A stretch of DNA of 64,000 nucleotides from an uncultured Cyclobacteriaceae bacterium (GTDB lineage Bacteria; Bacteroidota; Bacteroidia; Cytophagales; Cyclobacteriaceae). Position 1 is the first letter of the stretch, and each line of letters opens with the position of its first letter. This document shows positions 17,861 to 26,367 of the stretch, piece by piece. The notes under the pieces are model-generated. The model was not told the origin of the DNA and ran no database searches. It saw only the letters and a program-made list of their open reading frames with translations. The translations under genes and the position numbers were made by a program. Location of the stretch: assembly GCA_937146645.1 (NCBI GenBank), contig CAKZRQ010000013.1, positions 310,001-374,000 on the forward strand, in the 5' to 3' direction.

Positions 17861-18942
17861 TCTTCCAAAGCTATCATGGGTAGCCGAACCACAAATTCAT
17901 CATCACTATTGACGATTAGAGGCTTCCTGCTAGAAAGAAATTCATATCTCATGTCAATGTTCTTTAAACCAATTCCAGTGGACTCCTCATGCTGGACACG
18001 CTTGGGCTGGTAGGTGTTTGAAACGATCAAATCATTTTCATCTATGAAGATTTCAATAAAGAGCGGATTGTTTCTGCTAGCTTCATTGTGTTTGATAGCA
18101 TTTTCTAAAAGGAGCTGTAGAGAGAGTGGTGGAATTTGTCTGCTTTCTTCATCAGTTACCTTTATTGAATAGGCCAGACTGTCTTCAAATCTTAGTTTTT
18201 GTAATTCAAGGTAGTTTTTGGCGAAGCCTAATTCCTTTTCTAGCGGGACCAATTCCTCCTGCTGTACTTCCAGAACATAACGGTAGATTTTGGATAGCTT
18301 TTGGATAAACTCAGCTGATTTATCTGCATCCTCATAAACCAGGTTGGATAACACATTTAGAGAATTAAAGAGGAAATGTGGATTGAGCTGGTTTTTTAAA
18401 GATTGGTATTGGGTAGAAATTTTCTCGGTGCGAAGCTGCTCAGCTTCTATTGCTGATTTTCTCCATTCAAAGAGCCAGGACCTGGTGGTGAAAATAGCCA
18501 TGAATATCAGGGCGAAGAGCATAGGAGATTCTGTACCCTGTCCTATTCCACTCCATGGAATATCATCCAGAGTAAATTGCCCAGTGAAATAGGCTAAAGT
18601 AAAGACGATAAGGAATGAGGCAATAAAGGTGTAGGCCATGTAAGTGACCACGGTTAGAATCAACCTCTTTGCAGGTTTCTGAATCCAGGACATCCTTTTG
18701 TCGAAAAACATGTCCACCTGACTTCCACCAAAGCTTAATGCAGCGGAAAAGACAAAGCCAAAGCCAAAATCTCTAAGGATGCCTATCTCATTCCCCGGAG
18801 TGGTATAGAAGTCAAAATTTATAAAGAAGTTTATGGCAGTAATCAGGAGAGCAATACCCACATTGATTAGGATAAACTGGGGTAGACTCATCCACATTGC
18901 CTTATTCGTCTTTAGTGGGATGCTGCTTGAATTTCCTGCCAT
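17857..18942 (-). CDS. LytS-type sensor histidine kinase
   Basis: A 361-residue sensor kinase of the His_kinase (LytS/YehU) family. The first 155 residues contain about four membrane segments and no large periplasmic domain, so sensing probably happens within or near the membrane. The phosphorylated His189 lies in NQLNPHFLFNSLNVL. The ATPase part has the N-box LLLENAIKHNEA (about 278-289) and the G-box GIGLKNI (about 327). It is paired with the LytTR regulator by a 4-bp overlap. Upstream, a hairpin at 18960-19002 separates it from the TonB receptor operon, so it may have its own promoter or depend on readthrough. Confidence 0.93.
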   Translation of the reverse strand: MAGNSSSIPLKTNKAMWMSLPQFILINVGIALLITAINFFINFDFYTTPGNEIGILRDFGFGFVFSAALSFGGSQVDMFFDKRMSWIQKPAKRLILTVVTYMAYTFIASFLIVFTLAYFTGQFTLDDIPWSGIGQGTESPMLFALIFMAIFTTRSWLFEWRKSAIEAEQLRTEKISTQYQSLKNQLNPHFLFNSLNVLSNLVYEDADKSAEFIQKLSKIYRYVLEVQQEELVPLEKELGFAKNYLELQKLRFEDSLAYSIKVTDEESRQIPPLSLQLLLENAIKHNEASRNNPLFIEIFIDENDLIVSNTYQPKRVQHEESTGIGLKNIDMRYEFLSSRKPLIVNSDDEFVVRLPMIALEE

Positions 18943-18959
18943 GGCTTTGAAGATATCAA

Positions 18960-19002
18960 AAAAGAACCAATCGTCCAGAAAGCTGGAATTCTTGGTTCTT
19001 TT
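18960..19002 (-). terminator. Terminator hairpin between TonB-receptor operon and kinase
   Basis: AAAAGAACCAA (18960-18970) and TTGGTTCTTTT (18992-19002) form an 11-bp perfect stem, extended inside by TCCAG/CTGGA. On the minus strand it is followed by a U-rich tail. It lies 24 bp after the stop of the secreted-protein gene and 18 bp before the kinase start, so it may fully or partly uncouple the two units. Confidence 0.75.
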
Positions 19003-19025
19003 AGATTGTGGTCAATTAAATTGGC

Positions 19026-19664
19026 TTAGTTACAACTTTCTGCCATTTGCAAGGCTTGCTGATGTCCCCAAGAGGGCAATAAATAGTTTTCATCTACTTT
19101 ATCTTTTTCAGCTTCGAATAGCTCCAAGCTTCTTTTGAACATCCCACATGCCTTTTCAGGACCCTGTCCAAAAAACTGGGCGATTCCTCTTTCCATTTGA
19201 GCCATAAGGTATAAGGCTCTCGGATTACTACGATCTTGTCCTATCGCTCTTCCAAAAGTTTCCATTGTCGGGCCACTCATGCTAGGTCCTCTGGAACCTG
19301 GATCTACACTTACCATTCCCATCATGATGTATCCTTCAAGTGCAGTTATTTCAGAATTATCGGCTCCGGCATCCTGAAGGATTTTCAAATAGCTTTGCGC
19401 CTCTTCAAAATAGGCATCCTTATCTACATCGAATCTTAATCCTGCTTCAGTCTGTACAAGGGCGGCATAGTACATGGGTAGCCACTCAGTCATATTTGCC
19501 TGAGCTATTCTTAAAAAGCCATTTTTTACGTCTTGGGCTTCAGCATCAGTTCCTATGGTACTAATCTTTTTGATTTGTGATTTCATGGCTTCTTCATATT
19601 CAGAAGCGAAAGCGCTTAGGGAAGTAAATAGTCCCAATACGATGATTAGAGTTAGATTTTTCAT
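19026..19664 (-). CDS. Secreted TPR-like protein, TonB-receptor partner
   Basis: A 212-residue exported protein. A signal peptide (residues 1-20, ending AFA) precedes an alpha-helical domain with helical-hairpin features of degenerate TPRs. Examples are LYLMAQMERGIAQFFGQGP with KACGMFKRSLELFEAEKD, and MTEWLPMYYAALVQTEAGLR. A Gly/Ser/Pro loop (about 122-133) interrupts the repeats. It starts 11 bp after the TonB-dependent receptor stop, so they are cotranscribed. It is not a SusD: it is too short and lacks a lipobox. The role is unknown; a periplasmic partner of the receptor is the simplest guess. A terminator follows. Confidence 0.78.
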   Translation of the reverse strand: MKNLTLIIVLGLFTSLSAFASEYEEAMKSQIKKISTIGTDAEAQDVKNGFLRIAQANMTEWLPMYYAALVQTEAGLRFDVDKDAYFEEAQSYLKILQDAGADNSEITALEGYIMMGMVSVDPGSRGPSMSGPTMETFGRAIGQDRSNPRALYLMAQMERGIAQFFGQGPEKACGMFKRSLELFEAEKDKVDENYLLPSWGHQQALQMAESCN

Positions 19665-19675
19665 GATAATTAGTT

Positions 19676-21835
19676 TTAGAGGTTGTTTAAATTATTTGCT
19701 GTTTTGTCTTTAGAGAGTGTGAGGAAAACACCCAGAAACAAGAATCTTGGGGCTACCTGACCAGCAGGTAATGAGGAATAGATTCCTTCTTCATTGGGCC
19801 TCTGACTGAATGAGTAGCCGAAAACATTATCTCTTCCCAGAACATTCGTACACGCCAAATGAATAATCAAATTTGGTTTTGGCAGGTAGCTCCATGAAAG
19901 ACTTAGATTCTGAAACGACTTGGTTTTGGAGTTCATCTCACCGTCGAAATTTGGGTCTGTGTATGTGTATCCATCATTCGCGGAGAAGGAGAAGCCTATT
20001 TGAGAGTTCAAATCAGTGATGAAGTGTTTGATCACTAAAGAGAAATTGTGCCTCGGAGCGAAAGAGGGCTGTACTTGTGTTTCGAATTGATCAAATTTTC
20101 TCTCACTGTCCACAAAACTATAGGTAACCCAGTAGTCGGTGTTCTTCACGGTTGTTTGATCTCTGAAAAAAATGTCAAGACCCTGCGCATGTCCTTGGCC
20201 TCCATTTTGAAGGTTTCTCAGTTCCATCTGATCTCCCTCAAAGGTCACAAGATTATCATACCCTTTGTAAAATGCTTCAGCGCGAAACGTTCTTCCTTCC
20301 TTCTGAAAAAAGTAGTTCGCGATTAGATGTTTGGCTTGGGAATTGGCCAAATTAGGATTCAAAACACGATAGTTATCCACAGGCATTTGATTAAAGGTAC
20401 CTGCAGCTACAGAGACTTTACTGGCATCGGAAATTTGGTAAGCAAAAGAAGCCCTTGGGTCCGCCCATACCTCTGAAGATAGATCACTACCCCCCACTCG
20501 AAGCCCAGTTCTAAATACTAGTTTTGAGCTTAAATACCAGTCCCACTCTGTGTAGGCAAAGATTCTATTGTCATTAAAATTCCTTTCCAGATCTGCATTT
20601 GGTAGTGCCTCACTGTATCTTTGACCAAAATATTCAAGACCTATTTTCATTGATATCCGATCCGAGAAATCCTTCACCCCATAGCTTTTCGCATGAATGG
20701 TTTCTCCGATATTCCTGATTTTTAAGCTATCGTAAAGAATGTTATCCACATTTCTTGAGAATGATACTCCGCCGAACATAGTCCAGTCTTTTGTCAGGAA
20801 GTTGCTCCAGTTACCTTGTGCATAGGTGTAGTCATTATCAAGTTTAATCTTGACTCCGCGACCCTCGACACCTGGGAGTGGTTGCCATAGCTCCATCCCT
20901 CCACCTTCAGTTCTGAAAAGTGCTTTCAGATGACCTCCCTTGTTAAGTTTCTTCTGAGCGGCTACTTCAAAATCCCAACTCTTGGCTGGAGTTTCGAAAT
21001 CAAAATTCTGATTGATAAGGCTTTGATAGGGTCCCAGGTTGAAGTAATTGGCAGAAGCAGTTATGCTTTGCTTTTCGCTGGAAAGAGTATGAGAATAGCC
21101 TCCACCCACTGACATAATACTCAAGTCGCCCTGATCTCTTACTGATAGATCTTTGGTGTTGAGGGCTAACGCCGAGCTCAGAGCCTGACCAAATTCAGCT
21201 GAATATCCTCCGGTACTGAAGAAAGTACCTTTGAATAAGTTGGGATTAAACCTGGTTCGTGTCGGCACATTTGCCACTCGCGAACCATAGGCATTTCCAA
21301 CAAATAAACCATCAATATAGATTCCAACTTCACTGGCATCGCCCCCTCGAACGAATAATCGACCATCATTTCCAACTGTGCTGGTTCCGGGCAGCGTTTG
21401 CAATGCCCCTGTTATGTCCCCCATGGCGCTTGGAGTGGTCACTATATCCAGAGGCCGAAGAACCACCGCCTTATTCTCATCTGAAGCTTCGAGCGTACCA
21501 GCCGAAATGGTTACGGCATTCATGTCTGTGATTTCTGCTTTAAGCGTGAAGGTCCCGGCTTCGATTTCATCGCCTTTGCATTCTATGGTGGTCTCAACAG
21601 ATTTGAATCCCATCATGGTGACCATTAATATTTGGTAGCCTTCTTTAGATGTTTCAAAAGAAAATTCTCCATTTGAAGTTGCTGTAGTGCCATCATAGCT
21701 TCCTTTAATCATAATGTTGGCTCCCGGTAACTCCTGTCCCTTGTGATCAAGGACGGTTCCTGTTATGATAGTTTGAGCGAGTGCAACATGCTGGCTCATC
21801 AGGAGAAAAAAGAAAAGAATCAATCGAGTGCTCAT
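19676..21835 (-). CDS. TonB-dependent outer-membrane receptor
   Basis: A 719-residue outer-membrane transporter. After the signal peptide (1-20) comes a carboxypeptidase-regulatory-like beta-sandwich (about 22-100; ITGTVLDHKGQELPGANIMI). Next are the plug (about 110-225, containing LPGTSTVGNDGRLFVRGGDA) and a 22-strand-type barrel to the C-terminus. There is no adjacent SusD lipoprotein, so it is not a standard SusCD glycan pair; the substrate cannot be told from sequence. The open frame extends seven codons to a TTG at 21856; the ATG at 21835 is preferred. A direct-repeat array lies 58-99 bp upstream. Confidence 0.92.
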   Translation of the reverse strand: MSTRLILFFFLLMSQHVALAQTIITGTVLDHKGQELPGANIMIKGSYDGTTATSNGEFSFETSKEGYQILMVTMMGFKSVETTIECKGDEIEAGTFTLKAEITDMNAVTISAGTLEASDENKAVVLRPLDIVTTPSAMGDITGALQTLPGTSTVGNDGRLFVRGGDASEVGIYIDGLFVGNAYGSRVANVPTRTRFNPNLFKGTFFSTGGYSAEFGQALSSALALNTKDLSVRDQGDLSIMSVGGGYSHTLSSEKQSITASANYFNLGPYQSLINQNFDFETPAKSWDFEVAAQKKLNKGGHLKALFRTEGGGMELWQPLPGVEGRGVKIKLDNDYTYAQGNWSNFLTKDWTMFGGVSFSRNVDNILYDSLKIRNIGETIHAKSYGVKDFSDRISMKIGLEYFGQRYSEALPNADLERNFNDNRIFAYTEWDWYLSSKLVFRTGLRVGGSDLSSEVWADPRASFAYQISDASKVSVAAGTFNQMPVDNYRVLNPNLANSQAKHLIANYFFQKEGRTFRAEAFYKGYDNLVTFEGDQMELRNLQNGGQGHAQGLDIFFRDQTTVKNTDYWVTYSFVDSERKFDQFETQVQPSFAPRHNFSLVIKHFITDLNSQIGFSFSANDGYTYTDPNFDGEMNSKTKSFQNLSLSWSYLPKPNLIIHLACTNVLGRDNVFGYSFSQRPNEEGIYSSLPAGQVAPRFLFLGVFLTLSKDKTANNLNNL

Positions 21836-21853
21836 GGTTGGTTTCGTTTGATT

Positions 21854-21861
21854 CAAATGTG
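21854..21861 (-). promoter_or_regulatory. Candidate -7 box of the TonB-receptor gene
   Basis: On the minus strand the sequence reads CACATTTG, one mismatch from the Bacteroidota TAnnTTTG box, 18 bp before the ATG at 21835. No TTTG-like -33 element lies at the expected distance; instead the direct repeats end about 31 bp upstream, a layout that suits activator-dependent transcription. Confidence 0.4.
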
Positions 21862-21892
21862 CTACTTGGAGCTATCGGAATAAAAAAAGACT

Positions 21893-21934
21893 GACTGAAC
21901 TGTAGATATTCATGACTGAATTGTAGAAATTCGT
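21893..21934 (-). promoter_or_regulatory. 21-bp tandem direct repeat, putative LytTR operator
   Basis: Two units, 21893-21913 and 21914-21934, match at 18 of 21 positions and follow each other without a gap. On the minus strand each contains CTACARTTCAGTC. A spacing of exactly 21 bp (two helical turns) is the known geometry of LytTR/AlgR-type operators. The array lies 58-99 bp upstream of the TonB-receptor start, and a LytTR regulator is encoded in the same cluster. The assignment to that regulator is an inference. Confidence 0.55.
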
Positions 21935-21978
21935 TTTAGTAAGTTTTTTAGATAGTCGGGAAATGTCTTTTGCAGGTG

Positions 21979-21998
21979 GTAGAATTATAGGATTCTAC
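21979..21998. promoter_or_regulatory. Inverted repeat upstream of the RND operon
   Basis: GTAGAAT (21979-21985) and ATTCTAC (21992-21998) form a perfect 7-bp dyad with a 6-bp spacer, 66 bp before the adaptor start. Seven T follow at 22002-22008. It could be an operator for the efflux operon, or a weak attenuator-type hairpin. Confidence 0.4.
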
Positions 21999-22064
21999 TA
22001 TTTTTTTGGATAGTTTCAACCCTATTGTTTTGAAGTTAAACTTGAGATTAAAGCATATTTTGAA

Positions 22065-23192
22065 ATGAAAAGAGTGCTCTATTTTGCAGTATTGATTCTT
22101 GCTTTTGGCTGCGGTGGACCTGAAGTAGTCACTGAAGCCCCGCCCTTAGAAGTAAAGGTGGTTGAAATTGAAAGCAGAGATGTTTCCCTGGAGAAAGATT
22201 TTGTCGCCCAGATTTATGGCAAAGTCGATATTCCAATCAGAGCGAGAGCGGAAGGATACTTAGAGGGTATTCATTTTGATGAGGGAAGAATGGTCAGTCG
22301 GGGAAAATTATTATATACCGTTGATTCAGATCCCTTTCAAGAAGCTGTTAATGCGGCCCAGAGCCAGCTAGCATCTGCTCATGTCAATTTGACTCAGGCG
22401 GAGAATGATTTAGCCAGATACGAGCCATTGGCTGAGATGAATGCTGTATCTCAGAAGGATCTGGATGCTGCTGTTGCTAAGAGAGATGCTGCTGAAGCCA
22501 TGGTAGATGCTGCCGAGGCTCAGCTGAGCTATGAGAATATTCAATTGAGCTATACCCAGATTACCTCACCAATTACAGGTTTGATAGGAAAGACTGAAGC
22601 AAAGGTCGGAGAGTTTGTAGGGCGAGATCCTAATCCGGTGATTTTGAATACGGTTTCAATGATTGATTCAGTGAGAGTTGAATTTTCACTTTCAGAAAAT
22701 GATTATTTGGCACTTTTCAGGGAGTACAGTGAAGGAGAAAGACAAGCAGATACTCAAAAGCCTTTAAAACTTATCCTTTCTGATGGGAAACCATTCGATC
22801 AGGTGGGCTATGTCAACTTTATTAACCGTCAGATAGACGCCACTTCAGGTACTATTCTGGTTCAATCTACATTTCCTAATCCTAGCGGGTTGATCAGACC
22901 AGGTCAGTTTGCAAGGGTACGAGCCCCAATGACTGATGTAGAGAATGGAATCTTAGTCCCTCAGCGAGCTGTTAGCGAGTTCCAAGGTCAATTTTTTGTC
23001 TTCAAAGTCGGGGAAGGGAATGAGGTAGTACAACAAAGCATTACCATCGGAGGCGATTATCAGGACTATTTTCTAGTCACTGAAGGTTTAAGCGCCGGAG
23101 ATCAGGTGGTTTTGGAGGCACTCCAGAAGGTGGCAGCAGGACAGGAGATTAAGCCTATGGTAGTCACTTTTGAATCAAAATTCTCAGAATAA
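22065..23192 (+). CDS. RND efflux periplasmic adaptor (MexA/AcrA-like lipoprotein)
   Basis: A 375-residue membrane-fusion protein linking the inner-membrane RND pump to the outer-membrane channel. The lipobox ends at Cys16 (LILAFGC), so the protein is lipid-anchored. The first half of the biotinyl-lipoyl domain (IPIRARAEGYLEGIHFDEG) is followed by an alpha-hairpin (about 95-160; AQSQLASAHVNLTQAENDLA) and the returning lipoyl half (YTQITSPITGLIGKTEAKVG). The beta-barrel and membrane-proximal domains complete it. It is the first gene of a three-gene operon and ends 4 bp before the pump gene ATG. The gene is divergent from the TonB receptor. Confidence 0.94.
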   Translation: MKRVLYFAVLILAFGCGGPEVVTEAPPLEVKVVEIESRDVSLEKDFVAQIYGKVDIPIRARAEGYLEGIHFDEGRMVSRGKLLYTVDSDPFQEAVNAAQSQLASAHVNLTQAENDLARYEPLAEMNAVSQKDLDAAVAKRDAAEAMVDAAEAQLSYENIQLSYTQITSPITGLIGKTEAKVGEFVGRDPNPVILNTVSMIDSVRVEFSLSENDYLALFREYSEGERQADTQKPLKLILSDGKPFDQVGYVNFINRQIDATSGTILVQSTFPNPSGLIRPGQFARVRAPMTDVENGILVPQRAVSEFQGQFFVFKVGEGNEVVQQSITIGGDYQDYFLVTEGLSAGDQVVLEALQKVAAGQEIKPMVVTFESKFSE

Positions 23193-23196
23193 TCTC

Positions 23197-26100
23197 ATGG
23201 CTGAAATAGACGATTCAAAACAAATATTCTTTGTTAAGAGGCCTATCGTGGCTATTGTCATTGCCATTTTCATGGTGGTGATTGGAGGGATTTCAATCCT
23301 TGGACTAGCGATCGAGCAGTATCCGGCCATTACCCCTCCTGTAGTGCGGGTGAGTACCTCGTTTACTGGAGCGAACTCCGTCAGCGTAGAGCAATCTGTG
23401 GCTTCTCCGCTGGAGCAGGAAATTAATGGTGTAGAGAATATGCTCTACATGAAATCCACCAATGCAAACTCTGGGGTTTTATCACTGGATGTGACTTTTG
23501 ATTTGGGTACAGATCCGGATATGAATACCGTATTTACCCAAAATAGGGTTGCGTCAGCTACTCCTAAATTACCAGAGGAGGTAAAGCGACTCGGTGTGAA
23601 GACTCAGAAGTCGATGCCAAATATCCTTATGCTTATCACCTTGACCTCTCCGAATGGAAGCTATGATCAGCAGTTTTTAGGGAATTATGGTATAATCAAT
23701 GTGAAGGACCAACTCGCACGGACAAAAGGTATTGGTCGTGTGGATGTACTTGGTGCAAGTGATTACTCCATGAGAATCTGGATTAAACCAGATAGAATGG
23801 CGAAGCTTGGAATCACCGTTACTGAAATTATGGATGCCATAAGGGAGCAAAATGTAATTGCTCCGGGTGGAAAGTTTGGTGCAGAACCTGCACCGGAAGG
23901 AACTGAGTTTACATACACCGTCCGTCTTCCAGATCGTTTGGTATCTGAAGAGGAATTTGCAGATGTTGTAATTCGGTCTGATGCAGATGGTAGCCAGGTT
24001 CAAATTAAAGACGTAGCCAGGGTTGAATTAGGCGTAGAATCATATGATGCTTTTACCCGGCTTAACAAGAAAGAATGTGCAATCATCGCGCTTTATCAGG
24101 CTCCTGGTTCAAACGCAGTTGAATTGGCTGATACCATTATTGGAACCATGGAAGAGCTTTCCGCAGATTTTCCTGATGGTATAGAATATGAAGTATCCCT
24201 AGATTCCACTGCGCCTATCAAGGCCGGTATTGCGGAGATCATTGAGACTTTGGTCATCGCACTTGTACTGGTGGTTTTTGTAGTATTTATTTTCATCCAG
24301 GATTGGAGAGCGACATTGATCCCCACTCTTGCCATTCCGGTTTCCCTTGTCGCTGCCTTCATGGTATTCCCTTTGTTGGGATTCTCCATAAACACCCTGT
24401 CACTTTTGGGTCTGGTTCTGGCAATCGGGATTGTAGTGGATGATGCGATCGTAGTGGTAGAAGCGGTGCAGGTGAACATGCAGAAAGGGATGGACCCTAA
24501 GACGGCCACCACAACTGCCATGAGAGAAGTGTCCGCCCCAGTTATCGCAACCACATTGGTAATGGTAGCTGTGTTTGTTCCTGTTGCTGCCATGGCGGGT
24601 ATAACTGGACAGTTATATCAGCAATTTGCCATAACCATAGCCGTATCCGTAATCTTCTCCTCAATTAATGCACTTTCTTTAAGCCCGGCGCTTTGCTCTG
24701 TTTTGCTAAAACCGAGTTCTGGAGAAGCCAAAGGTCTTTTAGGGAGGTTCTTTGGTAAGTTCAATAACTGGTTTGATCGAAGCACCGAGAGTTATTCTTC
24801 TACCACCAAAGTGGTAGCTGGAAAGCTAAAGAGAGGAGTTCTTTATGTCATAATTAGTATGGTTGCTGCAGGTTTCCTGGGTTCTCAGGTTCCAGGAGGA
24901 TTCCTTCCTGAGGAAGACCAGGGCTATGTCTACGTAAACCTTCAATTACCTAATGCCGCTTCGGTTCAAAGAACTGATGAAACCATGAGGAAGATTGAAG
25001 AAATCGTGATGGCTCAACCAGAAACTGAATATGCTACCGCATTATCTGGTTTCAGCTTATTGGCAGGTTCTTTTATTCCAAATTCAGGATTCATGTTTAT
25101 CACGCTCAAGGATTGGGATGAGAGAGAGGTAACCGCCAAAGAATTCATGGGAAGGTTGAATATGATCTTTGCAAAAGAGATTCAGGAAGGTCAGGCTTTC
25201 AGCTTGGGACCACCCGCAATCCCAGGACTTGGAAATGGATCTGGCTTTAGCATCATGATTCAAGATAAAAAGGGTCAAGATCCAGCCTATCTGGCTCAGA
25301 ACACCTATGCCTTTATTGCTGCTGCGCAAAAACGACCTGAAATTGCCTCTGCATTTACCACCTATCAGGCAGTAGTTCCTCAAAGATATATGGACATCAA
25401 TCAGGATAAGATTCTAAAAACTGGAGTAAGGTTGAGTGATGTTTATAACACCTTCGCGGCATTTTTGGGTGGAGCTTATGTGAATGATTTCAATCGATTT
25501 GGTCGACTTTACAAGGCATATATTCAGGCCGAACCTGAGTACCGTCAAAATGAAGATGGTTTAGACCTATTCTATGTGAAGAATAGTCAGGGAGAATCAG
25601 TGCCGATATCTACATTCATTGATGTAAAGAAAATTGCAGGTCCCGACTACACTAATCGATTCAACTTATATCGATCTGCCGAGGTTACCGGGGCTCCGGC
25701 AGCTGGCTTTTCTTCTTCTCAAGCCCTGGATGCACTTGAAGAAGTGGCGGCGGAGGTGCTTCCTGATGACATGACCTATAGCTGGAATGCAATGAGTTAT
25801 CAGGAGAAAGCAGCGTCCGGTCAGGCTGGAATTGTCTTCGCATTCTCTTTATTCTTCGTTTTCCTCATTCTGGCTGCTCAATATGAAAGTTGGTCGATGC
25901 CATTTGCTATTTTGCTTGGTACTCCTTTCGCCTTGTTCGGAGCCTTCCTGTTCTTGTATCTGGCAAGGCTGATTGATGAGGCCTACCTGAATAATATCTT
26001 TGCCCAGATTTCATTAGTCATGTTGATTGCGATGGCAGCTAAGAATGCCATTCTGATTGTCGAGTTCGCCAAGATGAAATTTGATGAGGGATTGAGTCTT

Positions 26101-26367
26101 TTTGATGCTGCGATAGAATCAGCTAGACTCCGATTTAGGCCAATATTGATGACGGTGTTCTCATTTGTTCTTGGCGTTTTGCCTTTGATCTTGGCATCAG
26201 GTTCTGGAGCGGAAGCAAGGAAAGTGATGGGGATGGCACTCCTTGGAGGAATTGGGGTTGCGACTTTGATGGGAGTCTTCCTATATCCTATGCTATTTAT
26301 TCTTATTGGAAAAATAGCGAAGTATGAAGAGAAAAGAGATGCTCAATTAAACGCGCAAAAGTCATGA
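23197..26367 (+). CDS. RND multidrug-type efflux pump (AcrB/HAE1 family)
   Basis: A 1056-residue inner-membrane proton-driven exporter. It has the 12-segment RND plan with two large periplasmic loops. The proton-relay aspartates are Asp415 and Asp416 in GIVVDDAIVVVEA (TM4), and the relay lysine lies in AMAAKNAILIVEFAK (TM10). GGFLPEEDQGY in the second loop is typical of HAE1 pumps. The ATG at 23197 is used; an upstream TTG would overlap the adaptor. It overlaps the outer-membrane channel gene by 4 bp. Substrates of such pumps include drugs, dyes, detergents and bile-like compounds, and cannot be told from sequence. Confidence 0.96.
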   Translation: MAEIDDSKQIFFVKRPIVAIVIAIFMVVIGGISILGLAIEQYPAITPPVVRVSTSFTGANSVSVEQSVASPLEQEINGVENMLYMKSTNANSGVLSLDVTFDLGTDPDMNTVFTQNRVASATPKLPEEVKRLGVKTQKSMPNILMLITLTSPNGSYDQQFLGNYGIINVKDQLARTKGIGRVDVLGASDYSMRIWIKPDRMAKLGITVTEIMDAIREQNVIAPGGKFGAEPAPEGTEFTYTVRLPDRLVSEEEFADVVIRSDADGSQVQIKDVARVELGVESYDAFTRLNKKECAIIALYQAPGSNAVELADTIIGTMEELSADFPDGIEYEVSLDSTAPIKAGIAEIIETLVIALVLVVFVVFIFIQDWRATLIPTLAIPVSLVAAFMVFPLLGFSINTLSLLGLVLAIGIVVDDAIVVVEAVQVNMQKGMDPKTATTTAMREVSAPVIATTLVMVAVFVPVAAMAGITGQLYQQFAITIAVSVIFSSINALSLSPALCSVLLKPSSGEAKGLLGRFFGKFNNWFDRSTESYSSTTKVVAGKLKRGVLYVIISMVAAGFLGSQVPGGFLPEEDQGYVYVNLQLPNAASVQRTDETMRKIEEIVMAQPETEYATALSGFSLLAGSFIPNSGFMFITLKDWDEREVTAKEFMGRLNMIFAKEIQEGQAFSLGPPAIPGLGNGSGFSIMIQDKKGQDPAYLAQNTYAFIAAAQKRPEIASAFTTYQAVVPQRYMDINQDKILKTGVRLSDVYNTFAAFLGGAYVNDFNRFGRLYKAYIQAEPEYRQNEDGLDLFYVKNSQGESVPISTFIDVKKIAGPDYTNRFNLYRSAEVTGAPAAGFSSSQALDALEEVAAEVLPDDMTYSWNAMSYQEKAASGQAGIVFAFSLFFVFLILAAQYESWSMPFAILLGTPFALFGAFLFLYLARLIDEAYLNNIFAQISLVMLIAMAAKNAILIVEFAKMKFDEGLSLFDAAIESARLRFRPILMTVFSFVLGVLPLILASGSGAEARKVMGMALLGGIGVATLMGVFLYPMLFILIGKIAKYEEKRDAQLNAQKS

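Noticed and set aside
19026..21835. SusC/SusD polysaccharide locus
   Set aside because: The receptor's partner is short, lacks a lipobox and SusD features, and no glycoside hydrolase is adjacent.
24096..24593. 165-codon open frame antisense to the RND pump
   Set aside because: Low-complexity Ala/Thr/Ile composition caused by codon use of the transmembrane gene; no homology and no promoter sign.
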